A stretch of 64,000 bases of DNA from Thalassotalea euphylliae (lineage in GTDB: Bacteria; Pseudomonadota; Gammaproteobacteria; Enterobacterales; Alteromonadaceae). Below, piece after piece: positions 16,249-25,336 of this stretch (positions within the stretch are counted from its first letter, which is position 1; the number at the start of each line of letters is the position of its first letter). The stretch is taken from NCBI RefSeq assembly GCF_003390335.1, contig NZ_QUOU01000001.1, positions 1,240,001 to 1,304,000 of the forward strand, given 5' to 3'. Position numbers and translations under genes: made by a program. A model generated the notes under the pieces. That model was not told the DNA's origin and ran no database searches. It worked only from the letters and a program-made list of their open reading frames with translations.

Positions 16249-18987
16249 ATGAAATACATTTCTACCAAATTTATGTCAGCCATACTTGGCATGACTCTCT
16301 CTGTAAGTGCTATCGCCGCTCAGGCTCCTAGCTCGATTACACCGCAACAGCTAGAGCAGTTTAAAAAATTGCCTGTATCCCAACAAAGAGCGTTAGCGCA
16401 GAGTATGGGTATTGACTACAACGCAATAAGAAAACAGCTACAAGGTGGTGCAAATACGAGCGACGAGGAAGGTGTGAACGAACAACAAACGATTTATCCT
16501 CGTGGCACTCAGTTTGACGAATTTGGTAATCCTATTCTGCCTCAAGATGAAATGCTGGCGGAAGAAGAGGAGGAAGAAACAGAGCCACAGCCGTTTGGCT
16601 ATGATGTTTTTGCGAATGCGCCATTTACTTTTGCGCCAACCATGGATATTGCCGTGCCTGCTGATTACATCATTGGCGCAGGTGACACCATTAAGCTCCA
16701 AATGTTTGGTAAAGAAAGTGACGAATTTGAGCTTGAGGTCAATCGTCAAGGCGATGTCGTGATTCCAAATCTGGGACCATTTAGTGTTGCTGGTCTTACC
16801 TACACAGAAGTAAAACGCTATTTTTCTGCTGAAATCAAAAAGAAAGTGCTCGGTGTCGATGTTGTCGTCACCCTCGCTGATTTGCGCTCAATGCGCGTTT
16901 TCGTGGCTGGTGATGCGTTTAAGCCGGGCCCATATGTGATGAGTGCCTTGTCTAGTGTTACGCATGCTATCTTTGCGGCCGGCGGTATAAACGACATTGG
17001 CTCGCTTCGAAATATTCAGGTTAAGCGCGCTGGTAAGTTGGTCACAACGTTAGATTTGTACGACCTACTTATCTACGGTGATTCCTCAAATGATATTTTG
17101 TTGAAATCCGGAGATGTCGTTTTTGTGGCGCCTGTTGGGGAGCGAGTCACGGTCACTGGCGAGGTTAAGCGCCCGGCGATTTATGAGCTCTCAAGTAATG
17201 ACGACTTTAATGCTGTTGTCAAAATGGCTGGCGGTTTATTGCCCTCAGCATATCCAACAGCGAGTGTTGTTGAGCGTTTTAACGAGCGTAACATTCGCAC
17301 CATAGTAAACGTCGATTTAACTCAGCAGACACAGTTAGCGAAAGCCGTTAAAGGTGGCGATGTGTTAAAAGTACTCAAGACATCTGAGCAATACGATGAT
17401 TCAGTGACGGTTATTGGTGCCGTTACTCGCCCTGGTAAATATCAATGGCAAAAAGGCCATAAAATTAGTGATTTAATTCCTAATATTCACGCTTATATGC
17501 TCGATGATGCCGATTTAAATTACAGTTTGATTATTCGAGAAAAAGACATTGGCAGAAATATCGAAGTACTGCAATTTAGCCTCTTTAAGGCACTGAGCGA
17601 TGTTAACTCTGATGATAACTTGATGCTGGAACCGCATGACCGCATTTTGGTGTTTTCAATTAATGATCGCAACGCTAGCGCAGATGACTCTCTCGACTTA
17701 CTGGCAATGACGCAGGAAGAGCTTCGCAAAAGAGAAAAACAACTTGCGGAAGAGCAATACAAAGAGCGTATGTTTTGGTTGCAGTATGGTGAAGAAGAGC
17801 CTTTAGAGGAATTTGACGAACTCGACGAGTCATTAAAGCTTGCTGAAAAGTCACTAGAGGAGTTGACTGGCGGCACTTATGAAGAAGACGTCGACCCTAA
17901 AGATATCGCGATCTTTTCGCGCCAAAAGTTACTCGCTCCAGTTATTAGGAAGCTACAGCATCAAGCGGCATCGGGTGAACCTTTACAGCTCATTGAAGTT
18001 GTTGGTGCAGTTAAATACCCAGGTATTTACCCGCTAGCTAAAAACAGCCAAGTAAATGATTTAGTGGCAGCTTCAGGCGGTCTTTTAGAGTCGGCCTATT
18101 TGGAGCGCGCCGAAATTACGCGCAATGAAATTATTGATAATAAGGCGCGTAAAAGTGCAATCAATATTAACCTGCACAGCGCTTTAGCGGGTGAAAATGG
18201 TCATAACATCACCATTCGAAGCAAAGACAGACTCAATATACATGTTATTCCCGCATGGCAGGAAAATCACATTGTTGAGCTTCGTGGTGAATTTCTATTC
18301 CCGGGTAAATACACGATCCAACGTGGCGAGACACTTGGCCAACTTATCGAACGCGCAGGTGGCTTTACCGAATTTGCCTACAAAGAAGGCTCTGTTTTTA
18401 CCCGTGAAAAGCTCAAGCAACTAGAACTTCAAAATATTTTGAAAGTGACTGAAAGCTTGAGATCGGAGATTGCTTCGAAAAGCTTGTCGCAAAAAGACTC
18501 GCAAGCGATAGACTATGAACAAGCGCGATTATTACTGTCAGATCTAACAAAAGTTCAGCCGGTTGGTCGCTTAGTGGTCGATATTCCTCAAATTCAGCAA
18601 GACGCTAATGCTGATATATTACTGGAAAATGGCGATGTTTTATTCGTACCCACCAAACAAAACTCAATCAACGTTGTTGGTCAGGTGCAAGTTGCGACCT
18701 CGCATATATACAAACAAGGGTTAGATGCTTTTGACTATGTTGAGTTAAGTGGTGGTACGAAGCAACAAGCTGATAACAAACGTATTTATGTGATTAAAGC
18801 GAACGGTCAAGTGATGATTCCAGAAGCGGCTAATTGGTTTACGAGCAATGTAAATTCACTTAGCCCGGGCGATACTGTGGTCGTGCCATTGGATTCTTAC
18901 TTTGTTGATAATTTGAGTTTATGGGCTTTAGGTACACAAATTGTTTATCAAGCCTCAGTTGCAATTGCTGCAATTGCCGGTTTGTAA
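16249..18987 (+). CDS. Large SLBB-type polysaccharide export outer-membrane protein
   Basis: Member of the polysaccharide export (Wza-like) superfamily, 912 residues. A signal peptide (cleavage probably near AIAAQA) is followed by a Gln-rich and acidic region. Next comes a Poly_export domain (PADYIIGAGDTIKLQMFGK, about 137-155) and repeated SLBB modules, recognisable by phrases such as VFVAGDAFKPGPYVM, VTVTGEVKRPAIYEL, VTVIGAVTRPGKYQW, VEVVGAVKYPGIYPL-like, HIVELRGEFLFPGKYTI and INVVGQVQVATSHIY. A hydrophobic C-terminal helix ends the protein. There is no lipobox, unlike Wza, and it is far longer. It probably forms a periplasm-to-surface conduit for the polysaccharide made by the downstream locus. 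No Wzc-type kinase is present nearby. Confidence 0.85.
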   Translation: MKYISTKFMSAILGMTLSVSAIAAQAPSSITPQQLEQFKKLPVSQQRALAQSMGIDYNAIRKQLQGGANTSDEEGVNEQQTIYPRGTQFDEFGNPILPQDEMLAEEEEEETEPQPFGYDVFANAPFTFAPTMDIAVPADYIIGAGDTIKLQMFGKESDEFELEVNRQGDVVIPNLGPFSVAGLTYTEVKRYFSAEIKKKVLGVDVVVTLADLRSMRVFVAGDAFKPGPYVMSALSSVTHAIFAAGGINDIGSLRNIQVKRAGKLVTTLDLYDLLIYGDSSNDILLKSGDVVFVAPVGERVTVTGEVKRPAIYELSSNDDFNAVVKMAGGLLPSAYPTASVVERFNERNIRTIVNVDLTQQTQLAKAVKGGDVLKVLKTSEQYDDSVTVIGAVTRPGKYQWQKGHKISDLIPNIHAYMLDDADLNYSLIIREKDIGRNIEVLQFSLFKALSDVNSDDNLMLEPHDRILVFSINDRNASADDSLDLLAMTQEELRKREKQLAEEQYKERMFWLQYGEEEPLEEFDELDESLKLAEKSLEELTGGTYEEDVDPKDIAIFSRQKLLAPVIRKLQHQAASGEPLQLIEVVGAVKYPGIYPLAKNSQVNDLVAASGGLLESAYLERAEITRNEIIDNKARKSAININLHSALAGENGHNITIRSKDRLNIHVIPAWQENHIVELRGEFLFPGKYTIQRGETLGQLIERAGGFTEFAYKEGSVFTREKLKQLELQNILKVTESLRSEIASKSLSQKDSQAIDYEQARLLLSDLTKVQPVGRLVVDIPQIQQDANADILLENGDVLFVPTKQNSINVVGQVQVATSHIYKQGLDAFDYVELSGGTKQQADNKRIYVIKANGQVMIPEAANWFTSNVNSLSPGDTVVVPLDSYFVDNLSLWALGTQIVYQASVAIAAIAGL

Positions 18988-19046
18988 CAGACTGCTCAAA
19001 AATGTTATCAAATTGGCAATATTGTTTTAATTGCTAGCTTACTGGA

Positions 19047-19071
19047 CTGGGTGCATTTATAATGCATCCAG
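19047..19071. promoter_or_regulatory. Dyad upstream of the WecA-like gene, resembling the one before the SLBB gene
   Basis: CTGGGTGCAT-TTATA-ATGCATCCAG pairs at nine of ten positions in DNA and all ten in RNA with one G-U pair. The core CTGG(G)TGCA is shared with the dyad at 16177-16206. It could be a common operator or an RNA hairpin. It lacks a downstream T-run. Confidence 0.4.
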
Positions 19072-19130
19072 CTTATAACGGACTATACAAATTGGTTCGG
19101 CAATACTAATTTTTCATTTTTTCGCTTAAT

Positions 19131-20174
19131 ATGTTTGATATCCTCGCTTTAGTAGTGGCATTTTGTTGCTCTATCTTGACCATTAAGGTCTTGCTTCCTT
19201 TGGCTCCCCATATTGGTTTAATTGATTTACCCAATGAAAGAAAAAAGCACGATGGTGCTATTCCGCTGATCGGTGGGATTTCTATTTTTACAGGGGTGTT
19301 AATTGCCTCAACGTTATTTATTGAAAATAGTAATATTATTAATCTCTACCTGATTTCTTCTGCGCTTATTGTCTTTATTGGAACCTTAGATGATATCTAT
19401 GATTTGAGTGTAGGCTCTCGAATGTTATTCCAAGGTATCGTTGCCTGTATTTTGGTGTTTGGAGCGAGCCGTTTTATCAGTGATTTTGGCGCGATATTTG
19501 GTGGTGAGAACGTAGTTATTGGCGATTATGGCATGATATTTACCGTTTTAGCGGTCATTGCTGCCATCAATGCGTTTAATATGGTTGATGGCATTGACGG
19601 CTTGGCGGGCTCAATGAGTATCATTACAATTGGCTCAATAGCGTCTTTGATGGCATTCAACAATAGCAGTGAGAGCATTTTGCTGCCAATGCTGATTGTT
19701 GTGTCAACGATTCCTTATTTATTTTATAACGTAAGCACCCGTAACCCCCGCGGTAAGAAAATATTTATGGGGGATGCTGGCAGCATGTATATGGGGCTAA
19801 CCGTTATTTGGTTGCTTACGCTGGGTACACAAGATACCGCAGATACAACTGCTACATTTCGTCCTGTAATTGCACTCTGGCTAATTGCTATCCCGCTTAT
19901 GGACATGCTAGCGATTATGATAAGGAGGATTCGTAGAGGAGACTCCCCATTTAAGGCAGATAATGGTCATATTCACCATATATTATTAGCAAATGGCGTA
20001 ACGTCTAGAAAGGCTTTGTGGATTATCAGCGGGTTATCTATTGTTATGGCGTTGATTGGTGTTGTTGGAGAACTACTCATTGTTCAAGAATGGATCATGT
20101 TATCCGTTTTTACGCTTATCTTTGTCGTATATTCAATGTTGCTTCAGAAGTATTGTGTTATCTCTAAGAGTTAG
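19131..20174 (+). CDS. WecA/TagO-like undecaprenyl-phosphate glycosyl-1-phosphate transferase
   Basis: Polyprenyl-phosphate sugar-1-phosphate transferase (glycosyltransferase family 4 of the MraY/WecA type), which starts surface glycans by loading a HexNAc-phosphate on undecaprenyl phosphate. It has 347 residues, about ten or eleven membrane helices and signature motifs NERKKHDGAIPLIGG, LGTLDD-like ITLDDIYDLSVG region, NMVDGIDGLAG and FMGDAGSMYMG. A cytoplasmic HIHH motif (DNGHIHHILL) characteristic of WecA/TagO-type enzymes is present. It lies between the SLBB gene and the secretion genes, about 20 kb before the main polysaccharide locus, and is the only initiating transferase seen in the window. 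The start has no clear ribosome-binding site. Confidence 0.9.
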   Translation: MFDILALVVAFCCSILTIKVLLPLAPHIGLIDLPNERKKHDGAIPLIGGISIFTGVLIASTLFIENSNIINLYLISSALIVFIGTLDDIYDLSVGSRMLFQGIVACILVFGASRFISDFGAIFGGENVVIGDYGMIFTVLAVIAAINAFNMVDGIDGLAGSMSIITIGSIASLMAFNNSSESILLPMLIVVSTIPYLFYNVSTRNPRGKKIFMGDAGSMYMGLTVIWLLTLGTQDTADTTATFRPVIALWLIAIPLMDMLAIMIRRIRRGDSPFKADNGHIHHILLANGVTSRKALWIISGLSIVMALIGVVGELLIVQEWIMLSVFTLIFVVYSMLLQKYCVISKS

Positions 20175-20300
20175 CACTTCTGCGACATTTCATTATTTGC
20201 CCTACAAATAATAGTAAGCAACAGTTTCTACCTATCGACAGGAATTACCACAGTTGATAGACTTTTTGTCAAATAAAATTTAGCAGTATATTAGTTTATT

Positions 20301-20696
20301 ATGAAAAATAATCGCGGTTTTACGATGATTGAATTACTGATTGTAATAGTAATTCTTGGCCTTTTAGCCTCTTTAGTTGCCCCTAAATTCTTTAGCCAAC
20401 TTGGCACCGCAGAACGGGGTATTGCATCTGCTCAAATGAATGCTTTTGAAACTGCATTAGATACCTATCGTTTAGATATGGGAGGCTATCCTGCTGCATT
20501 AGAAGAATTACGCAAAAGTGACAAGCCTCGTTGGGATGGCCCTTACTTACCTAAAGAAATTCCAATGGACCCATGGGGAAATCCGTATGTTTACAAAACC
20601 CCAGGTGACGAAGGTAACCCATATAAAATCTTATCTTATGGAGCGGACGGCAAAGAAGGCGGCACAGATAACAACGAAGATATAGTACATAAATAA
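20301..20696 (+). CDS. gspG: Type II secretion major pseudopilin GspG
   Basis: GspG is the main subunit of the periplasmic pseudopilus that pushes folded exoproteins through the secretin. The 131-residue precursor has a short leader cut by prepilin peptidase before Phe in RGFTMIELLIVIVILG (Gly at -1, Glu at +5). The C-terminal globular part has the conserved calcium-binding and DPWGNPY signature (MDPWGNPYVYKTPGDEGNPY). Length and motifs are typical of GspG rather than a type IV pilin. It leads an operon whose next gene begins one base after its stop. No Shine-Dalgarno sequence precedes the ATG. Confidence 0.93.
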   Translation: MKNNRGFTMIELLIVIVILGLLASLVAPKFFSQLGTAERGIASAQMNAFETALDTYRLDMGGYPAALEELRKSDKPRWDGPYLPKEIPMDPWGNPYVYKTPGDEGNPYKILSYGADGKEGGTDNNEDIVHK

Positions 20697-20697
20697 C

Positions 20698-22350
20698 ATG
20701 TCGTTAGGTGAATTACTTGTATCCGATTTTGGTATTACGCCGGAAGATTTGAACCGCGCTGAAAGCTATCAAACTCGTTTTGGCGGTCGCGTCGAGCAAA
20801 CGCTAGTCAATATGGGAAGTTTATCAGATGATCAGCTTCCCGTACTTTATGCTAAATTTTTCAATATTCCCCTGATTGATTTAGCGGAGTGGGAAGCAGC
20901 ACCAGCTCTTGATATCGATAAAAATACGATAGCCTTTTTACTGGAAAATCATTGGGTGCCACTCGCTGCTGATGGCAATCATTGGATACTTGCTTGTCAG
21001 TACCCCCTAGATTTAAGTGTCAATGAGTGGCTAATCGCAAACAATATTGACGCAGATGTCCATATTGTCGGTGAAACTGAATTTCAATTACTCAGTTCCA
21101 AATACGATACTGAGCAACAGGAAGAAGCGAGTGACGAATACTTGGGGGATGAAGAAGAGCGACTAAAAGAGCTGGCCTCAGAAGCCCCAACCGTTAACTT
21201 GCTAAATTCACTTATTTCTAAGGCGTTAAGGCAAGGTGCATCAGATATGCACTTAGAGCCATATAAAGGCCGTTACCGAGCTAGATATCGTGTCGACGGT
21301 GTACTGCATGAGGCTGAAGTGCTTTCTCCGAGAATGCAGCTCCCCATAGTTACCCGCTTAAAAATTCTTTCGGGCATGGACATTGCGGAAAAGCGTCGTC
21401 CGCAAGATGGCAAGATCGAAATGAAGATCGCCAATCAAGACTTAGATATTCGTGTCTCTGCATTGCCACTTAATGATGGCGAATCTATGGTGTTACGTTT
21501 TCTTCGTAAGGATAATGTTCAATATGATATGTCGGTCATTGGCCTATCAGATGATATTGAAGCCTTAGTAAGAGAGGATATTAAAACTACTGCTGGTGTT
21601 GTATTGCTGACAGGCCCAACTGGCTCGGGTAAAACCACCACCTTATACACCTTTTTAAATGCCCTTAATAATGATGACGTTAAGATCATCACGTTAGAGG
21701 ATCCGGTTGAATATCAGTTACCGGGAATAAACCAAGTACAAGTTAACAGTGATATAGGCTTTAACTTTGCTGCAGGTTTGCGCAGCATTGTTCGTCAAGA
21801 TCCCGATATCATCATGCTCGGTGAAATTCGTGATAAAGAAACGGCACAAATCGCTCTGCAGTCAGCACTAACCGGTCACTTAGTATTTTCTACCGTGCAT
21901 ACTAACGATGCCGCCAGTGCCTATACTCGGTTATTAGATTTAGGCGTAGAAGAATTTTTATTAAATGCTGCCCTTGTTTCCATTGTTGCCCAGCGTTTAG
22001 CACGTAAGGTTTGCCCTAAGTGCACAGCCGAACATCCCCAGCAAGAAGAATTAATTGCTAAGTATGACCTGCAATCGCTTGCTGAAAAATTTAACGTCGA
22101 GACCATCAAGCTCCGCTCAGGTAAAGGGTGTGATCACTGTGCTCATTCAGGTTTTAAAGGCCGAATGGCGATTACAGAATATCTACGCTGTGATGATGAA
22201 ATAAAAGTCATGGCTAAAGACGCGACCTTTATTCCTAAAGCGAAAGCCCATAACAACAGTTTAGCGCGCAGAACTTTATTGGAAGACGGCCTTTATAAAG
22301 CAATTTTAGGGCTGACAACCATAGACGAAGTAATTAGAGTAGCTGGCTAA
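20698..22350 (+). CDS. gspE: Type II secretion ATPase GspE
   Basis: Cytoplasmic hexameric ATPase that drives pseudopilus assembly. 550 residues. N-terminal T2SSE_N-type domain (about 1-150), then the ATPase with Walker A GPTGSGKTTTLY (about 303-314), Asp box (TLEDPVEYQLPGINQVQ), Walker B (IIMLGEIRDKETAQIA) and His box (GHLVFSTVHTNDA). The zinc-binding tetracysteine CPKC...CDHC near 438-480 is characteristic of GspE/PilB. It overlaps no neighbour, but its ATG starts one base after gspG and gspF starts directly after its stop, so tight co-translation is likely. Confidence 0.95.
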   Translation: MSLGELLVSDFGITPEDLNRAESYQTRFGGRVEQTLVNMGSLSDDQLPVLYAKFFNIPLIDLAEWEAAPALDIDKNTIAFLLENHWVPLAADGNHWILACQYPLDLSVNEWLIANNIDADVHIVGETEFQLLSSKYDTEQQEEASDEYLGDEEERLKELASEAPTVNLLNSLISKALRQGASDMHLEPYKGRYRARYRVDGVLHEAEVLSPRMQLPIVTRLKILSGMDIAEKRRPQDGKIEMKIANQDLDIRVSALPLNDGESMVLRFLRKDNVQYDMSVIGLSDDIEALVREDIKTTAGVVLLTGPTGSGKTTTLYTFLNALNNDDVKIITLEDPVEYQLPGINQVQVNSDIGFNFAAGLRSIVRQDPDIIMLGEIRDKETAQIALQSALTGHLVFSTVHTNDAASAYTRLLDLGVEEFLLNAALVSIVAQRLARKVCPKCTAEHPQQEELIAKYDLQSLAEKFNVETIKLRSGKGCDHCAHSGFKGRMAITEYLRCDDEIKVMAKDATFIPKAKAHNNSLARRTLLEDGLYKAILGLTTIDEVIRVAG

Positions 22351-23553
22351 ATGGCGATTTTTGAGTATAAAGCTTACGATACCTCTGGCGGTAAAGTAAA
22401 CGGTCAAGTCGAGGCTAAAGACAAGCCATCAGCGTTGCTCGAGCTAAAAAAGCAAGGCTTGATGCCCACCGAAGTTAAACAGGTTGCCGCACAAACAGGC
22501 GGTATTAGTTTATTTTCATCAAAAGTGTCACTTGCTGATCTCGAGTTTCTTACCTCAGAGCTAAGTCTTTTACTTGAGTCTGGTGTCAAAATTGATAGAG
22601 GCATCGACATTATTAAACGCACTAAGGCTAAACCTGCGTTGGCTTTATTACTTAATAATATCAGTAAAGATCTCAAGAAAGGTAAAAGTTTATCGCAGTC
22701 TTTTGCTGATAATGATGATGTATTTGACCCACTTTATTGCAACCTTATTGAGTTAGGTGAAGCCTCAGGTAACCTGAGTGAAGTATTCGACGGTTTATCT
22801 AAAGATCTGAAATTCAAACGCGATCTACAACGAAAAATTATTAGCTCACTCGCCTATCCAGCGGTGATCTTTTTTGTTTGCCTTCTTAGTATCTTTTTTA
22901 TCTTTAACTTTATTATCCCTAAAATGTCATCCATGTTTGACGGCGTGCAAGAATTACCTTGGTACACCCAAGTTATGCTTTCCACCAGTGAATGGATGAT
23001 GAACTATCAAGGCCTTTTACTTCTTGGTGTTGTCGCAGGCATTATCGGATTGGTATATGCAGCCAAGTTACCTGGCTTTATTCGCTGGTGGCAAAAAGTT
23101 TGTCTAAAACTGCCCGTCATCAGTAAAGCCACGGTTATCGTCGAGCGTATCCGCTTTAATAGTGGCTTGGCCATGATGGTGAAAGCTGGTGTGCAAATCG
23201 ATCGTGCTATTGTGCTTGCTGGCGGTAGTATTAAAAACAGCATCCTAAAGCGAGAAATGGATATTGCAAAATCTAAGGTCAAAGGTGGTAGTGCCTTAAC
23301 CCCAGCATTGCAACAAACTTCACTATATCCTGATTTTTTTGTATCTTTATTGGAAGTTGGCGAAGAGTCTGGAAACTTGGAAAAAGTATTTGATGAAATA
23401 GCCACCCGATCACGAAAAGAATTTGAAAGCTGGACAGAAAGCATGACCACTTTACTTGAACCGCTAATGATTTTATTTATGGGCGGTTTCGTCGGTGGCG
23501 TTGTGGTAATGATGTTGCTAAGTATGGTTTCTATAAATGATATAGGGATATAA
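22351..23553 (+). CDS. gspF: Type II secretion inner-membrane platform protein GspF
   Basis: Polytopic platform protein that connects the GspE ATPase to the pseudopilus. The 400-residue protein has two repeated T2SSF domains (ELSLLLESGVKIDRGIDII near 70-88 and GLAMMVKAGVQIDRAIVLA near 270-289). Three membrane segments lie near 167-190, 220-240 and 372-396 (ILFMGGFVGGVVVMMLLSMV). Length is normal. It starts immediately after the gspE stop codon. PilC has the same fold, but the surrounding pseudopilin and secretin genes identify this copy as GspF. Confidence 0.94.
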   Translation: MAIFEYKAYDTSGGKVNGQVEAKDKPSALLELKKQGLMPTEVKQVAAQTGGISLFSSKVSLADLEFLTSELSLLLESGVKIDRGIDIIKRTKAKPALALLLNNISKDLKKGKSLSQSFADNDDVFDPLYCNLIELGEASGNLSEVFDGLSKDLKFKRDLQRKIISSLAYPAVIFFVCLLSIFFIFNFIIPKMSSMFDGVQELPWYTQVMLSTSEWMMNYQGLLLLGVVAGIIGLVYAAKLPGFIRWWQKVCLKLPVISKATVIVERIRFNSGLAMMVKAGVQIDRAIVLAGGSIKNSILKREMDIAKSKVKGGSALTPALQQTSLYPDFFVSLLEVGEESGNLEKVFDEIATRSRKEFESWTESMTTLLEPLMILFMGGFVGGVVVMMLLSMVSINDIGI

Positions 23554-23590
23554 ATTAATTAGCGCTATTTAGCCACTATTTATTTTCATT

Positions 23591-24100
23591 ATGTCACTCT
23601 CTAAGCCTTTAAAACCATTGCCGAGCAAAACTAACGTCAGTCAGTCAGGTTTCACTTTGATTGAGTTAATTATAGTGATGTCGATTGTCGCCATAGTAAC
23701 TTCTCTTGTTGGCCCATTAACCTTTAAATCGCTTGATAAAATCAAACAAAAAGAAGAGCAACTTTCCTTAAATAACTGGATTAACGGCCAGTTATATAGA
23801 AGCTTTGCCAATCAAAAGCAAGGAGTGCTAGCTTTTGAAAAAGATCAAGTACGCTTCTATTTACCGCCAAGAAATAAACAGCTGTATAACAACAATCTAA
23901 ATGCCATTAGTGCTGCCATAGAAAATATTGAGCCATTAGCAACGCGTCAGTTTGAGCAACTTAACTTTACTAAACAGTTTGCTCTGGTTAGTGTCTTTGG
24001 TTACATGACCCCTAATGAAATCAATGTCACGATAGGTGGTGAAAATAGCGCACTCTTTTTGGGCGAGAAAGTTGATAATGTCGCGAAATCATCCAGATAA
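23591..24100 (+). CDS. gspH: Type II secretion minor pseudopilin GspH-like
   Basis: Minor pseudopilin with a type IV prepilin leader: a longish 19-residue N-terminus, then SGFTLIELIIVMSIVAIV (Gly at -1, Glu at +5) and a 150-residue mature part. Position after gspF and before gspI-gspJ-gspK fits GspH, although the C-terminal globular part shows little that I can recognise. The start is ATG at 23591 without a clear Shine-Dalgarno sequence. The 3' end overlaps gspI by about 23 bp. Confidence 0.75.
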   Translation: MSLSKPLKPLPSKTNVSQSGFTLIELIIVMSIVAIVTSLVGPLTFKSLDKIKQKEEQLSLNNWINGQLYRSFANQKQGVLAFEKDQVRFYLPPRNKQLYNNNLNAISAAIENIEPLATRQFEQLNFTKQFALVSVFGYMTPNEINVTIGGENSALFLGEKVDNVAKSSR

Positions 24101-24605
24101 ATTAAAGCCCGTAGTGACTAACTTTAAACCTTCATTGAAAAGATTAGGGCAATCGCAGATAAAAAATATTCAAGGTTTCACATTGCTTGAAGTCTTGATA
24201 GCTAGCCTTATTTTATTTGCGACTATTGCCGTCGTGAGTATCTTGTTTAAATCGTCCTTTATTGCTTCAGAAAAAGCACAGCAAAAACTCGAACACACTG
24301 CGGTTGTCCCAGCTGTGCTGAGCGTAATCAGTCAAGAAATTCAAGAAAAGACCACCGCAACAGCCAAAGAACTTGGTAACAAAGGTCAAATGTGGGGGGT
24401 TAATTATCATTGGCAAGCGAATGAAGTTGCTTTTAAAGCACCGCCAGATAAGTTTGATCAAGAGACGGGTAACACAGAAAATCAAGATAACAGGTATAAG
24501 CTATGGCAAGTCGAGCTAACTTTAGGTAGCGATAACACTAGTGCAAAAGGCAATGAACCGGGTTCTTTGCAATACCGATATAAAGAAGTGAGTTGGCTCA
24601 ACTAA
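24078..24605 (+). CDS. gspI: Type II secretion minor pseudopilin GspI-like
   Basis: Minor pseudopilin of the tip complex with GspJ and GspK. It has about 175 residues. The prepilin motif QGFTLLEVLIASLILFATI (Glu at +5) follows an unusually long basic leader of about 32 residues. Leu-Leu-Glu-Val-Leu-Ile-Ala at this site is typical for GspI. The ATG at 24078 is preferred. An open frame from 24036 would overlap gspH more extensively and lengthen the leader further. It overlaps gspJ by one base (TAATG), showing translational coupling. Confidence 0.8.
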   Translation: MSRNHPDKLKPVVTNFKPSLKRLGQSQIKNIQGFTLLEVLIASLILFATIAVVSILFKSSFIASEKAQQKLEHTAVVPAVLSVISQEIQEKTTATAKELGNKGQMWGVNYHWQANEVAFKAPPDKFDQETGNTENQDNRYKLWQVELTLGSDNTSAKGNEPGSLQYRYKEVSWLN

Positions 24606-25336
24606 TGGGAGAAGTTAAACGCAATCTTAGGCGCACGTCAAAGCCGCGAACCCAAAACCGTGGCTTTACCTTAATTGAGCTGCTCATCGTCACTTTTATT
24701 ATCAGCTTGTTACTCTTTACGGGTGGCTACGCTTACAGCTTGTTCACTAATAAATGGCAAGAGGAAATTGGCCAATTCGATCAAGTAAAACGCTTTTCAG
24801 TGGGGCTTGAGCGCCTGCGAATGGCAACGGAAAATATTTCGCCATTAGTGATTTTTAAAGATAACAAGCAACCGGCATTTTTTTTTATTGGTGACAAAGA
24901 AAGCCTTTTAGCTATTACCCACAATGGTTTATTTAATTTTAATTTCCCAGAAGCTTTTCGCTTGACCGTGTTAACAAAACCATCGGGGAAAAAGCAGCTG
25001 CTGTATCAAGCTTTATCCTTGGAAGGTTTTGCAATTCTAACCGAATCACAGTCGATTGATTTTGAAAGGCAACAAGTGCTAATTGATGATGTTGATGATA
25101 TATCGTTTAGTTATTATGGTTGGTCATCTTTTTTTGACAAAAAGGGACGCACCGCAGATAACCTGATTGGTGAGCTTGCTTGGTCAACCCGCTTTTCTGG
25201 GTTAGATAGAGTACTCATGCCTGAAAAAATAGAACTCACTATCACTAATGAAAACCAAAAGCTAAACCTTATTACTGAATTAGATAGTAGTGTTGAAGAA
25301 CACTTGCGCACTTATTTTGACCAAGAGGCCAATTAA
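24605..25336 (+). CDS. gspJ: Type II secretion minor pseudopilin GspJ-like
   Basis: Minor pseudopilin, 243 residues, with the prepilin motif RGFTLIELLIVTFIISLLLF (Glu at +5) after a basic leader of about 20 residues. The size, larger than GspH or GspI, and position before gspK identify it as GspJ. The start is the ATG at 24605 within the TAATG overlap with gspI. An earlier TTG at 24593 is open but unlikely. The end overlaps gspK in the same way. Confidence 0.8.
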   Translation: MGEVKRNLRRTSKPRTQNRGFTLIELLIVTFIISLLLFTGGYAYSLFTNKWQEEIGQFDQVKRFSVGLERLRMATENISPLVIFKDNKQPAFFFIGDKESLLAITHNGLFNFNFPEAFRLTVLTKPSGKKQLLYQALSLEGFAILTESQSIDFERQQVLIDDVDDISFSYYGWSSFFDKKGRTADNLIGELAWSTRFSGLDRVLMPEKIELTITNENQKLNLITELDSSVEEHLRTYFDQEAN

